DNA from: JAOAHC01 sp964593045
GTDB taxonomy: Bacteria; Bacillota; Clostridia; TANB77; CAG-465
Assembly: GCA_964593045.1 (NCBI GenBank)
Contig: CAZQJQ010000022.1
Location: 1-22,642 of the forward strand
Reading direction: 5' to 3'
Length of the DNA: 22,642 nt
Positions within the stretch are counted from its first letter, which is position 1, and every line of letters starts with the position of its first letter. The position numbers were made by a program, and so were the translations under genes. Of this stretch, positions 16,089 through 22,642 are shown one piece after another. The notes beneath the pieces are model-generated. The model made no database searches, was not told where the DNA came from, and saw only the letters and a program-made list of their open reading frames with translations.

Positions 16089-18503
16089 TTATTGTGCCAT
16101 TCTTCTTCTTATTACAAAGAATATACCTACTGCAATAGCACCTGTTCCTGCAATTATTGCAATATCTGTTCCTCCAAAGTCACCAGTTTGAACTAATTTA
16201 ACTTCCTTTTTATTAGTTATTGTTTTCTCAACATACAAATTGTCGTTAGTTATTTCAAACGGAGTTTTATACTGTGTTATTACATATCCAGTAAGTGTAC
16301 TTACTTCTTTTACAACATATTTACCTACAGGTAAACCGCTAACTGAAATTTCTCCATCGCCATTTGTTACTAAATCAGCAACTTTTGTTCCTTCTTCTGT
16401 ATACAATTCGAAAGTTACACCTGCCAGTCTTTCTTTAGATTCTTCATCTATTTTTATAATTTTAAATACACCTGTAATACTTTCTTTTTTATTTGTTATT
16501 TTCATAGATACATCAGTATTTGAATCATTGATTTCAAACTCAAACGTTGACTGAGTTATAATATACCCAGTAGGAGCACTTACTTCTTTTAACGTATATT
16601 TACCTTCTGCAAGACCTGCTACTATAGCCTCTCCTTTATCATCTGTTTTAATATCTGCTATTTTATCTCCACTTTCATTATATAATTCAAATATAGCACC
16701 AGGAATTACATCATTTGTATCTTCATCCACTTTTGTTATGTTTAAGTTTCCACTTATATTTTTACTATTAAATATTGTTTTTTCAGCAGTAAGATTATTT
16801 TGATTTATGCTAAATTCCTGAACAATAGAATTAACTATATATCCATCTGGAGCAGATACTTCTTTAAATGTATATTGTCCAACATCTAATTTTTTAGATT
16901 CTGCTATTCCATCTTTATCTGTTTTTATTGTATCTACTACTTTTCCTTTAGAGTTATATATTTCAAATTTTACTCCCTCAATAGGTTCATTAGTTTTTGA
17001 ATCAAGCTTTTCAATTTTAAGAGTTCCAAAAAGTTTTTGATTTATTATCTTAAGTTGTGATTCTTCATCTGCTTTAACCGTTATAGTTCTTACAGTTGAA
17101 TCTAGTTTATATCCATAAATTGTTGTTTTTTCTTTTACTTTATATACTCCAGGATCTAAATTTGTAAATGTTGCTTCTCCTTTTTTATCAGTTGTTGCTT
17201 CAGAAACTTTTTTTGAATTAGAATCGTATAGTTCAAATACAACACCTTTTAACTTTGTACCATTTTGATCCACCTTGTATATTTTTATACTTCCTTTTAA
17301 TATTTTTTGGTTTATTATTTTAATTTCTGATTGTTCTCCTGCTTTAACAGTTAAAGAACTTTCATTTGTGTTTAAAGTATAACCCTCAATTGTAGATTTC
17401 TCTTTTATTTTATATACCCCAGGATCTAAGTTTTCAAATTCTAACTCTCCATTTTTATCTGTTGTTCCTGTTGCTACTTTTTGTGAGCTTGAATTATATA
17501 ACTCAAAAACAACACCTTTTATTTTTTTGTTAAATTGATCTACTTTATATATTTTTATACTTCCTTTTATTGTATCCCATTTAAACTGAACATTGTCACT
17601 TAAATTAACATTCTCCCCAACTAAAACAAGTTGGCTTTGATAATATTTATTTTTACCATCAGAACCTGTTGTATATGCTGCTTCATTAGTAGAATATATT
17701 TTTGCAGTATACTTTGTTGTAGTCACTGACAAATTCAATTTTGCATTACTACCTTTTTCTGTTTTATTTATTCTTACATATATTTCATCAGATGTTGAAA
17801 AGCTAGATTTAGTATTACCATTTTTATCAGTTATCTTAGCTGATGATGGTGCATTTTGAAGTGAAGCTTTTACAGTATTTGCACTACCATTTTTAAGAGT
17901 TACTTTATATGGCCCAAATATAATTTGATCTCCACTTACTTTAGTCTTAGCTTTGCTTGAATCTATTGAAAAAGATGGATTTGGTATGCTATATGAACTA
18001 TTTTTATTAGCAGCACTTACTAATTGTTTTGCTTTTGATATAGTTTGACTTAAAAATGTTTCATAACCAGAATTAGCTCTTAAATTAGACATACTAAATG
18101 GAGTACCATTGCTAGTATTACCAACTGCCCATACAGCAAGCTGAGTTGCAAAATAGTTTTTTTCTTTACTTCCTAGTCCTAAATCTTTATTAGGATAACC
18201 ATTCATAAGTACATATTTTAATTTTGAAGATACATCAGTACTTCGTACAGAATATGAACTTGACTTATCTGAAAGCGGTCTTGCATAATCAATACAATAT
18301 GATATGTTTCCATCCATAGTAGATGGTGCCATTACTAATTGGTTTTGATCTGACCATGAAGCATCATATCCTATATATTTAAGATTAGTACTAAGTGTTG
18401 CGGCATTAATTAACGAAGTGTTCTGACACACCAAAAATACAAATGCAAACGTTAATGCCCCTATTTTTTTTATTAACCTTTTGATTTTATTTGTTCCTTT
18501 CAT
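16089..18503 (-). CDS. Thioester-domain, Cna-B repeat, sortase-anchored surface protein
   Basis: 804 residues. Signal peptide ~1-34 (cut near LINA-ATLS). Residues ~40-170 are a TQXA-type thioester domain: C70 in SYCIDYARPL and Q121 in ATQLAVW are the pair expected to form the internal Cys-Gln thioester, which lets such proteins bond covalently to host or surface targets. Five Cna-B domains follow at about 314-401, 404-491, 493-580, 585-674 and 678-768; each starts with a G-x-x-K/N-I-x-K-x-D strand and contains FELY/FEIY and a KE motif, so isopeptide cross-links are likely. The end is LVQTG (770-774), membrane helix (~780-798) and RRRMAQ, a sorting signal with Val in place of the usual Pro. 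The ATG overlaps the sortase stop (TAATG), so the two are made together. Confidence 0.9.
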   Translation of the reverse strand: MKGTNKIKRLIKKIGALTFAFVFLVCQNTSLINAATLSTNLKYIGYDASWSDQNQLVMAPSTMDGNISYCIDYARPLSDKSSSYSVRSTDVSSKLKYVLMNGYPNKDLGLGSKEKNYFATQLAVWAVGNTSNGTPFSMSNLRANSGYETFLSQTISKAKQLVSAANKNSSYSIPNPSFSIDSSKAKTKVSGDQIIFGPYKVTLKNGSANTVKASLQNAPSSAKITDKNGNTKSSFSTSDEIYVRINKTEKGSNAKLNLSVTTTKYTAKIYSTNEAAYTTGSDGKNKYYQSQLVLVGENVNLSDNVQFKWDTIKGSIKIYKVDQFNKKIKGVVFELYNSSSQKVATGTTDKNGELEFENLDPGVYKIKEKSTIEGYTLNTNESSLTVKAGEQSEIKIINQKILKGSIKIYKVDQNGTKLKGVVFELYDSNSKKVSEATTDKKGEATFTNLDPGVYKVKEKTTIYGYKLDSTVRTITVKADEESQLKIINQKLFGTLKIEKLDSKTNEPIEGVKFEIYNSKGKVVDTIKTDKDGIAESKKLDVGQYTFKEVSAPDGYIVNSIVQEFSINQNNLTAEKTIFNSKNISGNLNITKVDEDTNDVIPGAIFELYNESGDKIADIKTDDKGEAIVAGLAEGKYTLKEVSAPTGYIITQSTFEFEINDSNTDVSMKITNKKESITGVFKIIKIDEESKERLAGVTFELYTEEGTKVADLVTNGDGEISVSGLPVGKYVVKEVSTLTGYVITQYKTPFEITNDNLYVEKTITNKKEVKLVQTGDFGGTDIAIIAGTGAIAVGIFFVIRRRMAQ
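16200..17564 (-). repeat. Five tandem Cna-B domain repeats within the surface protein
   Basis: Five repeat units of about 260-270 bases (starts near 17564, 17294, 17027, 16751 and 16472). The first two are the most alike: both begin with GSIKIYKVDQ and share GVVFELY, NLDPGVYK and KIINQK, which suggests a recent duplication. Units 3-5 share KEVS and xGYxx and have diverged more. Confidence 0.85.
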
Positions 18504-19228
18504 TACTCGATTAATTCCCCTTTCACTATTACTCTGGATTTTCCATCATATGTACATGTTATTAAAGTTATTTCTTTTTTATCACTGTTATTTAATACAT
18601 CAGTTTGTGTTGGTTTTATAGTATAAACAGATTCGACTAAATATTTATATGTATTATCTCTAGTCTGAACTTGTATAGTATCTCCTACTTCTACTTTATT
18701 TAAATTAGCAAATATTTCGGTATTAGTATTACTATGTGCAGCTAAACTTAAATTTCCTTCTTGTCCCGGATCTGTTGAAGTACTATATCTACCTATATAT
18801 TTTTGCAAAGTTTTGTTATCTGTTCCATCTTTTATAATTCCCTTAAGTCCTACTGAAGGTATTGTAAGTACTCCTATTGTTGTATCATCGAATGTAGTAT
18901 ATGTTAAGTTTTTTTCTGTAAATTCATTTACAGATTTTGTTGCTTCTGAAACTTGAGTATCTTCCTCATATGCTTCCTCTAAACTATCAGGTAATTCACT
19001 ATTATTGTCTTCTTCTATTTCATTATTTTCAAAAGCCTCTATCTCATTTTTAAGACTTCCTTTATATATGTGATTCTTATATGATATTACTCCAAAAGAA
19101 ATTGCAATCACAATAGAAAATATAAGTAAAAACTGGAAACCAGTTATTATAGTAGTATATTTTTTATCAAACTTTTGCATTTCTCTATTTAATTTATCTG
19201 AAACAAATTGTTTGTCTTTAAATGCCAC
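18503..19228 (-). CDS. Sortase, probably class D, dedicated to adjacent LVQTG protein
   Basis: 241 residues from GTG at 19228, 7 bases after AGGGGG; the longer reading begins at TTG (19261) and would contain that site. One N-terminal membrane segment (~25-50) and an acidic linker (~60-95) precede the sortase barrel. Catalytic residues are visible: His165 in SLAAHSN, Cys225 in TLITCTYDG and Arg232 in SRVIVKG. The enzyme cuts a sorting signal and joins the protein to the wall or to another subunit, on the outer face of the membrane. Its stop overlaps the start of the LVQTG surface protein, the obvious substrate. Class D is my reading of the motif context; class E or B is not excluded. Confidence 0.9.
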   Translation of the reverse strand: MAFKDKQFVSDKLNREMQKFDKKYTTIITGFQFLLIFSIVIAISFGVISYKNHIYKGSLKNEIEAFENNEIEEDNNSELPDSLEEAYEEDTQVSEATKSVNEFTEKNLTYTTFDDTTIGVLTIPSVGLKGIIKDGTDNKTLQKYIGRYSTSTDPGQEGNLSLAAHSNTNTEIFANLNKVEVGDTIQVQTRDNTYKYLVESVYTIKPTQTDVLNNSDKKEITLITCTYDGKSRVIVKGELIE

Positions 19229-19338
19229 AAAACAACCCCCTATACTTATTATACCACCCAAATGTGTAAAAGTAAATATTTAAAGTATTATTGGTATATA
19301 AATTTACATAAATTAAGCTAAAACTTATTATATAATAT

Positions 19339-19366
19339 ATTTTAGCACAAATTACAGTAAAATCAA
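19339..19366 (-). promoter_or_regulatory. Promoter of the sortase/surface-protein unit
   Basis: Minus-strand -35 TTGATT (19366-19361) and -10 TAAAAT (19344-19339) with a 16-base spacer, and a TGC triplet directly before the -10 box (extended -10). It predicts a leader of about 100 bases before the sortase start, in which I see no structured element. Confidence 0.6.
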
Positions 19367-19377
19367 TAGGAAAGTCA

Positions 19378-19409
19378 AAAACATAGAAAAAATATATTTC
19401 CTATGTTTT
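19378..19409 (-). terminator. Terminator after mbl
   Basis: A 9-bp stem AAAACATAG / CTATGTTTT (19378-19386, 19401-19409) about 22 bases past the mbl stop. On the minus strand the stem runs into a five-T tail. It separates mbl from the sortase promoter just downstream. Confidence 0.7.
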
Positions 19410-19431
19410 ATCGTTTTTTAAAAATTTCTAA

Positions 19432-20448
19432 TTAAAACTTTTTTATTTTAACTGCATTTCCTGTTTCAAGCAATTCAATATGATTAAGTGCTTTACCAGT
19501 TCCCATAGCAACACATGAAATTGCATCATCTGCAACCATAACTGGAATCTCCGTTTTTTCACTAAGTAATTTATCTAGTCCATAGATAAGACCTCCGCCA
19601 CCAGTGATATATATTCCTCTTTCAGATATGTCAGCTGAAAGTTCCGGTGGTGTTTCTTCAAGTACTGAATGAACACCTTCCACTAGTTGATTTGCGTTTT
19701 CACTTAAAGCCTCATACATTTCTTCAGAAGAAGTTTCAATTTCAACTGGAAGACCAGTAGTCAAATCTCTACCTTTTATTCTCATTTTTTCTACTACAGT
19801 CTTTGGATATACACAACCAATATTTATTTTTACATCCTCAGCAGTTCTTTCACCAATAACAACATTATGTTTTCTTTTTATATATTTTATAATCGACTCA
19901 TCAAATCTATCTCCTGCTACTTTTATAGATTTACTCTTAACTGCTCCCCCAAGTGAAATAACAGCAATATCAGTTGTTCCTCCACCTATATCCACAATCA
20001 TGCTTCCATATGGTTTACCTATATCAATACCAGCTCCAATTGCTGCAGCAATTGGTTCTTCTATCAAATAGACTTTCCTAGCACCAGCATGAGTTGCTGC
20101 ATCTATTACTGCTTTTTTTTCAACTTCAGTTACACATGAAGGAATACATACCATTATTCTTGGTGAAAAAACAAATTTTCCACACACTTTATTTATAAAA
20201 TACTTAAGCATTTTCTCAGTAATCGTATAATCGGAAATAACCCCATCTTTAAGCGGTCTTATTGCTACAATATTACCAGGTGTTCTACCAAGCATCTTTC
20301 TTGCTTCTTGTCCTACTGCTAATACTTCATTTGTATCTTTATCTATAGCAACAACTGATGGTTCTCTTAAAACAATTCCTTTTCCTTTAACATATACAAG
20401 AATTGTAGCAGTTCCTAAATCTATACCGATATCTTGTCCAAACAACAT
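19432..20448 (-). CDS. mbl: MreB-family rod-shape actin homologue Mbl
   Basis: 338 residues, the family's usual length. N-terminal phosphate-1 loop DIGIDLGTATILVYV (6-20), EEPIAAAIG (130-138), phosphate-2 loop DIGGGTTDIAV (153-163) and GGGGLIYGLD (283-292) are all intact. The protein forms membrane-bound filaments that guide lateral-wall synthesis. I call it Mbl rather than MreB because it sits directly downstream of spoIIID, as in Bacillus and many clostridia, and not beside mreC/mreD. ATG start with TGGAGGTATAAT just upstream. It has its own promoter (20485-20513) behind the spoIIID terminator, so it can be expressed in growing cells. Confidence 0.93.
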   Translation of the reverse strand: MLFGQDIGIDLGTATILVYVKGKGIVLREPSVVAIDKDTNEVLAVGQEARKMLGRTPGNIVAIRPLKDGVISDYTITEKMLKYFINKVCGKFVFSPRIMVCIPSCVTEVEKKAVIDAATHAGARKVYLIEEPIAAAIGAGIDIGKPYGSMIVDIGGGTTDIAVISLGGAVKSKSIKVAGDRFDESIIKYIKRKHNVVIGERTAEDVKINIGCVYPKTVVEKMRIKGRDLTTGLPVEIETSSEEMYEALSENANQLVEGVHSVLEETPPELSADISERGIYITGGGGLIYGLDKLLSEKTEIPVMVADDAISCVAMGTGKALNHIELLETGNAVKIKKF

Positions 20449-20484
20449 ATTATACCTCCAACGTGCAATTATTTATTTGTTACA

Positions 20485-20513
20485 ATTATATTACAATTCC
20501 GTTTCAAATGCAA
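20485..20513 (-). promoter_or_regulatory. Promoter of mbl
   Basis: Minus-strand -10 is a perfect TATAAT (20490-20485), preceded at 17 bases by TTGCAT (20513-20508), a half-match to the -35 consensus. It lies between the spoIIID terminator and the mbl start and gives a leader of about 30 bases. Confidence 0.6.
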
Positions 20514-20534
20514 TACATATTAGAAAATTTGTGG

Positions 20535-20570
20535 AAAAAAGAACCTTAATTTTTCTTAAGGTTCTTTTTT
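20535..20570 (-). terminator. Terminator after spoIIID
   Basis: Perfect 15-bp stem (20535-20549 and 20556-20570) with GAACCTTAA / TTAAGGTTC core, six A then six T at the ends and a six-base loop. It begins right after the spoIIID stop codon. One of the strongest terminators in the window, and symmetric. Confidence 0.88.
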
Positions 20571-20571
20571 C

Positions 20572-20856
20572 TTAAATTACATGTTCAACATGTTCTGCAT
20601 GTTCAAATTTCTTATCAATATATTTTTGTTTAGTAGCAAGACCTCCTCTTATGTGTCTTTGACTTTTATTTATATCAAGTATTTTTCTTGCCTCTTTAGC
20701 AAGTGTCGGATTTATCTTCTCTAATCTTTCTGCAATGTCCTTATGTACTGTACTTTTACTTATATTAAACTCCTTTGCAGCAACTCTTACCGTACTTTTA
20801 TTCTCTATTATGTATATTGCTAATGTTTTAGCTCTTTCTTCTATATCTGCATACAT
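20572..20856 (-). CDS. spoIIID: Sporulation transcription factor SpoIIID
   Basis: 94 residues from the ATG at 20856-20854, which follows GGGAGGG at good spacing; the 20 extra upstream residues of the longest reading contain that site and a poor Cys-rich tail, so I reject them. Length and sequence match SpoIIID: MYADIEERAKTLAIYIIENK, a helix-turn-helix at ~23-42 (RVAAKEFNISKSTVHKDIAE) and the basic recognition region ~65-79 (SQRHIRGGLATKQKY). SpoIIID switches mother-cell genes on or off during the SigE stage of sporulation. Neighbours spoIIQ and spoIID upstream and mbl downstream support the call. Confidence 0.96.
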   Translation of the reverse strand: MYADIEERAKTLAIYIIENKSTVRVAAKEFNISKSTVHKDIAERLEKINPTLAKEARKILDINKSQRHIRGGLATKQKYIDKKFEHAEHVEHVI

Positions 20857-20884
20857 ATAAATCCCTCCCATATGTGTATACTTT

Positions 20885-20914
20885 ATATATATGCAAGTAG
20901 GACAGGTTTTATGC
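20885..20914 (-). promoter_or_regulatory. Possible SigE-type promoter of spoIIID
   Basis: Upstream of spoIIID on the minus strand, GCATAAAA (20914-20907) and CATATATAT (20893-20885) place an ATA at -35 and an ATATATAT at -10, 17 bases apart. This resembles the mother-cell SigE pattern (ATA, 16-18 bases, ATACAnT). SigE control of spoIIID is known in Bacillus; here it is a motif guess in AT-rich DNA. Confidence 0.4.
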
Positions 20915-20921
20915 ATAGAAA

Positions 20922-20953
20922 AAAAGATATCTGAAAAATTTCAGATATCTTTT
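20922..20953 (-). terminator. Terminator after the small unknown gene
   Basis: A 13-bp stem AAAAGATATCTGA / TCAGATATCTTTT (20922-20934, 20941-20953), followed on the minus strand by a seven-T run. It starts 4 bases after the stop of the 109-residue gene and isolates it from spoIIID. Confidence 0.85.
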
Positions 20954-20957
20954 CTTT

Positions 20958-21287
20958 TTAATGGCCCCCTAATTGAACTCTTTTAAAGGGACTACTGTTA
21001 TACAAGAATACTCTTAACTCAGAGAAAAAAATGACCATGATGTCTTCTTGTGGACAAGCAATAGGGCAAACTTGGTTTTTAGTTTCAAACTTTACATAGC
21101 AAAAATCGCTACCTTCTGCCTTCCTTTTTTCAATGTAGTCATCTGATATGTTTACCCGCATACTACCAATATGGATTGCAGGAAGGTGTTCCATAATTCC
21201 ACCATTTTTTACAGATATGACTTTGTACTGGTCAGTAGTAAAATTCTCAATTTCTTTTACTTTATAGACCCTTGCAAAGTATTTCAT
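20958..21287 (-). CDS. Unknown 109-residue protein between spoIIQ and spoIIID
   Basis: I do not recognise this protein. It is soluble, with no signal peptide or membrane segment. It starts MKYFARVYKV and has mixed alpha/beta character, with three cysteines, two of them spaced CPIAC (C74, C78), and it ends in a Gly-Gly-His. The coding assignment is well supported: ATG with AGGAGGG 6 bases upstream, its own extended -10 promoter and its own terminator. It stands as a single transcription unit between two sporulation genes, so a role in sporulation is possible but not shown by the sequence; the promoter is of SigA type rather than a sporulation type. The cysteine pair might bind metal. Confidence 0.8.
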   Translation of the reverse strand: MKYFARVYKVKEIENFTTDQYKVISVKNGGIMEHLPAIHIGSMRVNISDDYIEKRKAEGSDFCYVKFETKNQVCPIACPQEDIMVIFFSELRVFLYNSSPFKRVQLGGH

Positions 21288-21336
21288 ATTGATCCCTCCT
21301 CAAATTATTGTTAGGTTGGTTTGCTTCTACAAAACA

Positions 21337-21364
21337 ATTATATCATATAGTTTATATATTTCAA
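21337..21364 (-). promoter_or_regulatory. Extended -10 promoter of the small unknown gene
   Basis: Minus-strand -35 TTGAAA (21364-21359) and perfect -10 TATAAT (21342-21337) at 16 bases, with TGA directly before the -10 hexamer (extended -10). Transcription would start near 21330, about 43 bases before the ATG at 21287. Confidence 0.72.
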
Positions 21365-21382
21365 CAAATTATGACAAATTTC

Positions 21383-22381
21383 TCAAAATTTATCCATTGG
21401 ATTTATAGATATATCATCTTTGTATATTTGAATATGCACATGAGGTTCATCTTTTATTTCTCCAATAGCAGTTGAACCTATAGTACCTATGGCAGTACCT
21501 TTTTTTACACTTTGGTTTTCTTTTACCAATACATTCTCTTCTAAATTTGAATATTGACTTTTGTATCCTTGTCCGTGATTAATAATTACTGTAATTCCTA
21601 AAAAAGAATCATCATATATTTTTTCAACAGTACCGCCTTCCATTGCAAATACACTACTCCCTATACTACCGGCAAAATCAACTCCATCATGAATTACCCA
21701 AAGTTCAAGTGTTTCTGAATATACTACATTATCTTTTGAATATCCTTTTAATACACTTCCATTTATAGGTTTATCAAAATTTAATTCTTTTACTGTACTT
21801 GTCTGTGTTGTATTTTTAGTTGTGCTTGTAGTTGAAGTATTTTCATCATTTGTTTCTTTAGATACCTCTTTTACCGTTTCTATATCATTACTTACACTTT
21901 CTTCTACATCTTCATTTTCAACACTTGAACTTATTACATAGGCTGTGTCCTCAATATTTATTTCATCATCTAAGTTATATACTGCATAGTCCTCTTTATT
22001 TATTTTATTATATGCTTTCACACTAATAGTAATACTAAATATTGCTACAACAAACATGGAAACAAGAAGAAGTGAATAACTCTTTGGTAACAATTTTAAA
22101 TTACAAAAAAACTGACAAACTATATTACTTTTTATCCCTTTATATTCATTTGCACCTTTTCTTTTATATGTTTTATAATTCTCTCCTATTTTTTCTTTTT
22201 GTTTTTGTTGCTCTTGTTTCTCTTGTTGTACTTTTCTTCTTTTTTTAATATCTGAACAACTTTTATTATTTATATCTTTTGTATATTGAGTATTTTTCAA
22301 ATTTCTTCTTCTATTAACATACCTTTTTTTTACAAATTTAAAAAATTCCTTTGCATTCTCTTTGTTTATATGTACCTTCAT
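21383..22381 (-). CDS. spoIIQ: SpoIIQ-like M23 (LytM) endopeptidase-fold protein
   Basis: 332 residues. Residues 1-100 are a long, strongly basic and Gln/Lys-rich cytoplasmic part, 102-120 is a membrane segment, ~125-200 an acidic then Ser/Thr-rich linker, and ~205-328 the LytM/M23 domain. The zinc ligands look complete: H231 and D235 in HDGVDFAG, H314 and H316 in HVHIQIY. In Bacillus SpoIIQ one ligand is lost, while clostridial SpoIIQ keeps them. The protein would sit in the forespore membrane and pair with SpoIIIAH across the intermembrane space during engulfment. The call rests on the domain plus position between spoIID and spoIIID. ATG with AAAGGAGG 7 bases upstream; 18 bases after the spoIID stop. 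The basic tail is longer than I expect for this family. Confidence 0.85.
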   Translation of the reverse strand: MKVHINKENAKEFFKFVKKRYVNRRRNLKNTQYTKDINNKSCSDIKKRRKVQQEKQEQQKQKEKIGENYKTYKRKGANEYKGIKSNIVCQFFCNLKLLPKSYSLLLVSMFVVAIFSITISVKAYNKINKEDYAVYNLDDEINIEDTAYVISSSVENEDVEESVSNDIETVKEVSKETNDENTSTTSTTKNTTQTSTVKELNFDKPINGSVLKGYSKDNVVYSETLELWVIHDGVDFAGSIGSSVFAMEGGTVEKIYDDSFLGITVIINHGQGYKSQYSNLEENVLVKENQSVKKGTAIGTIGSTAIGEIKDEPHVHIQIYKDDISINPMDKF

Positions 22382-22399
22382 AAAACATCCTCCTTTGTT

Positions 22400-22642
22400 C
22401 TAATTTACTTTAACTACATCTACACCAGTATAGTAGTGTTTAATTATCTCTATATAGTTCTTGCCTTCTGAAGCATAATAATTAGCACCCACTTGACTCA
22501 TTCCAACTCCATGTCCATTACCTATTACGTTAAATACTATTTTTTCATTATTAACTTCTAACTTAAAATTAGTTGATCTAAGCGAAAAAATAGTTCTTAG
22601 TTTTTCTGCACTTACACTATCATCCCCTATTTTTACCGTTTT
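22400..22642 (-). CDS. spoIID: SpoIID, C-terminal 80 residues (gene runs off the window)
   Basis: An open frame runs from the right edge to TAG at 22402-22400. It encodes the end of a SpoIID/LytB protein: LRTIFSLRSTNFKLEV, then VIGNGHGVGMSQVGANYYA, then IEIIKHYYTGVDVVKVN. The GHGVGMSQ signature is characteristic of SpoIID, a lytic transglycosylase that cuts septal peptidoglycan during engulfment of the forespore; the catalytic Glu lies upstream, outside the window. The stop is followed after 18 bases by the spoIIQ-like start, so the two form an operon. Confidence 0.93.
   Translation of the reverse strand, partial: KTVKIGDDSVSAEKLRTIFSLRSTNFKLEVNNEKIVFNVIGNGHGVGMSQVGANYYASEGKNYIEIIKHYYTGVDVVKVN

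Noticed and set aside
17031..17564. Insertion or recent mobile duplication from the two similar Cna-B units
   Set aside because: The repeats are in-frame protein domains of a kind that is usually repeated in tandem; there are no terminal repeats or transposase.
20857..20916. N-terminal extension of SpoIIID
   Set aside because: The extension contains the ribosome site of the inner ATG and does not resemble SpoIIID; the 94-residue form has the family length.
1..22642. tRNA, rRNA, riboswitch or transposase
   Set aside because: No cloverleaf, conserved rRNA stretch, known riboswitch core or transposase frame was seen on either strand by eye; a covariance-model search would be needed to exclude small RNAs.

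Overview
The window is AT-rich. Every gene I can support lies on the minus strand, so transcription runs from right to left. The right end carries the sporulation order spoIID (3' end only), spoIIQ-like M23 protein, a small unknown gene, spoIIID and mbl. This order, together with A/T-biased codons, strong GGAGG-type Shine-Dalgarno sites and a sortase-anchored surface protein, points to an endospore-forming Bacillota bacterium, most likely of the class Clostridia. I cannot name a genus.

Reading in the direction of transcription: (1) 22642-19432 holds the engulfment and mother-cell genes spoIID, spoIIQ, a 109-residue unknown, spoIIID and the actin homologue mbl. Clear terminators follow the unknown gene, spoIIID and mbl. 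(2) 19366-16041 is a two-gene surface unit with its own promoter: a sortase overlapping the gene for its likely substrate. That substrate has a thioester domain, five Cna-B repeats and an LVQTG anchor. (3) 15966-14734 encodes a penicillin-binding-protein-type D,D-carboxypeptidase. (4) 14571-75 is a long operon of twelve genes for a divergent Tad-type (type IVc pilus / type II secretion-like) machine.

The Tad-like operon starts from a good SigA-type promoter. It encodes a CpaB/RcpC-like SAF protein, two consecutive CpaE/ParA-like proteins with decayed P-loops, a CpaF/TadA-like ATPase that carries its own N-terminal membrane segment, and a fused TadB-TadC platform protein. Next comes a 153-residue probable major pilin closed by a hairpin terminator. 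The remaining genes are minor pilin-like or surface proteins: three share sequence signatures with the major pilin, two share a second N-terminal module (one of these carries a LamG-type C-terminal domain), one is TadE-like and ends in a Cys/His metal-site motif, and the last is a membrane protein with a decayed SLH-like region. No prepilin peptidase and no recognisable outer-membrane secretin is encoded in the window; the lack of a secretin fits a single-membrane cell.

The likely logic is that CpaF powers the TadBC platform, which assembles pilin 7272-7733 with the minor subunits. The LamG and zinc-motif proteins would be the exposed or tip parts. The sortase unit next door is a separate route to surface adhesion. 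The most interesting part of the window is the set of pilin-like paralogues in the left 7 kb, which have unusual N-terminal signals and a shared internal motif.
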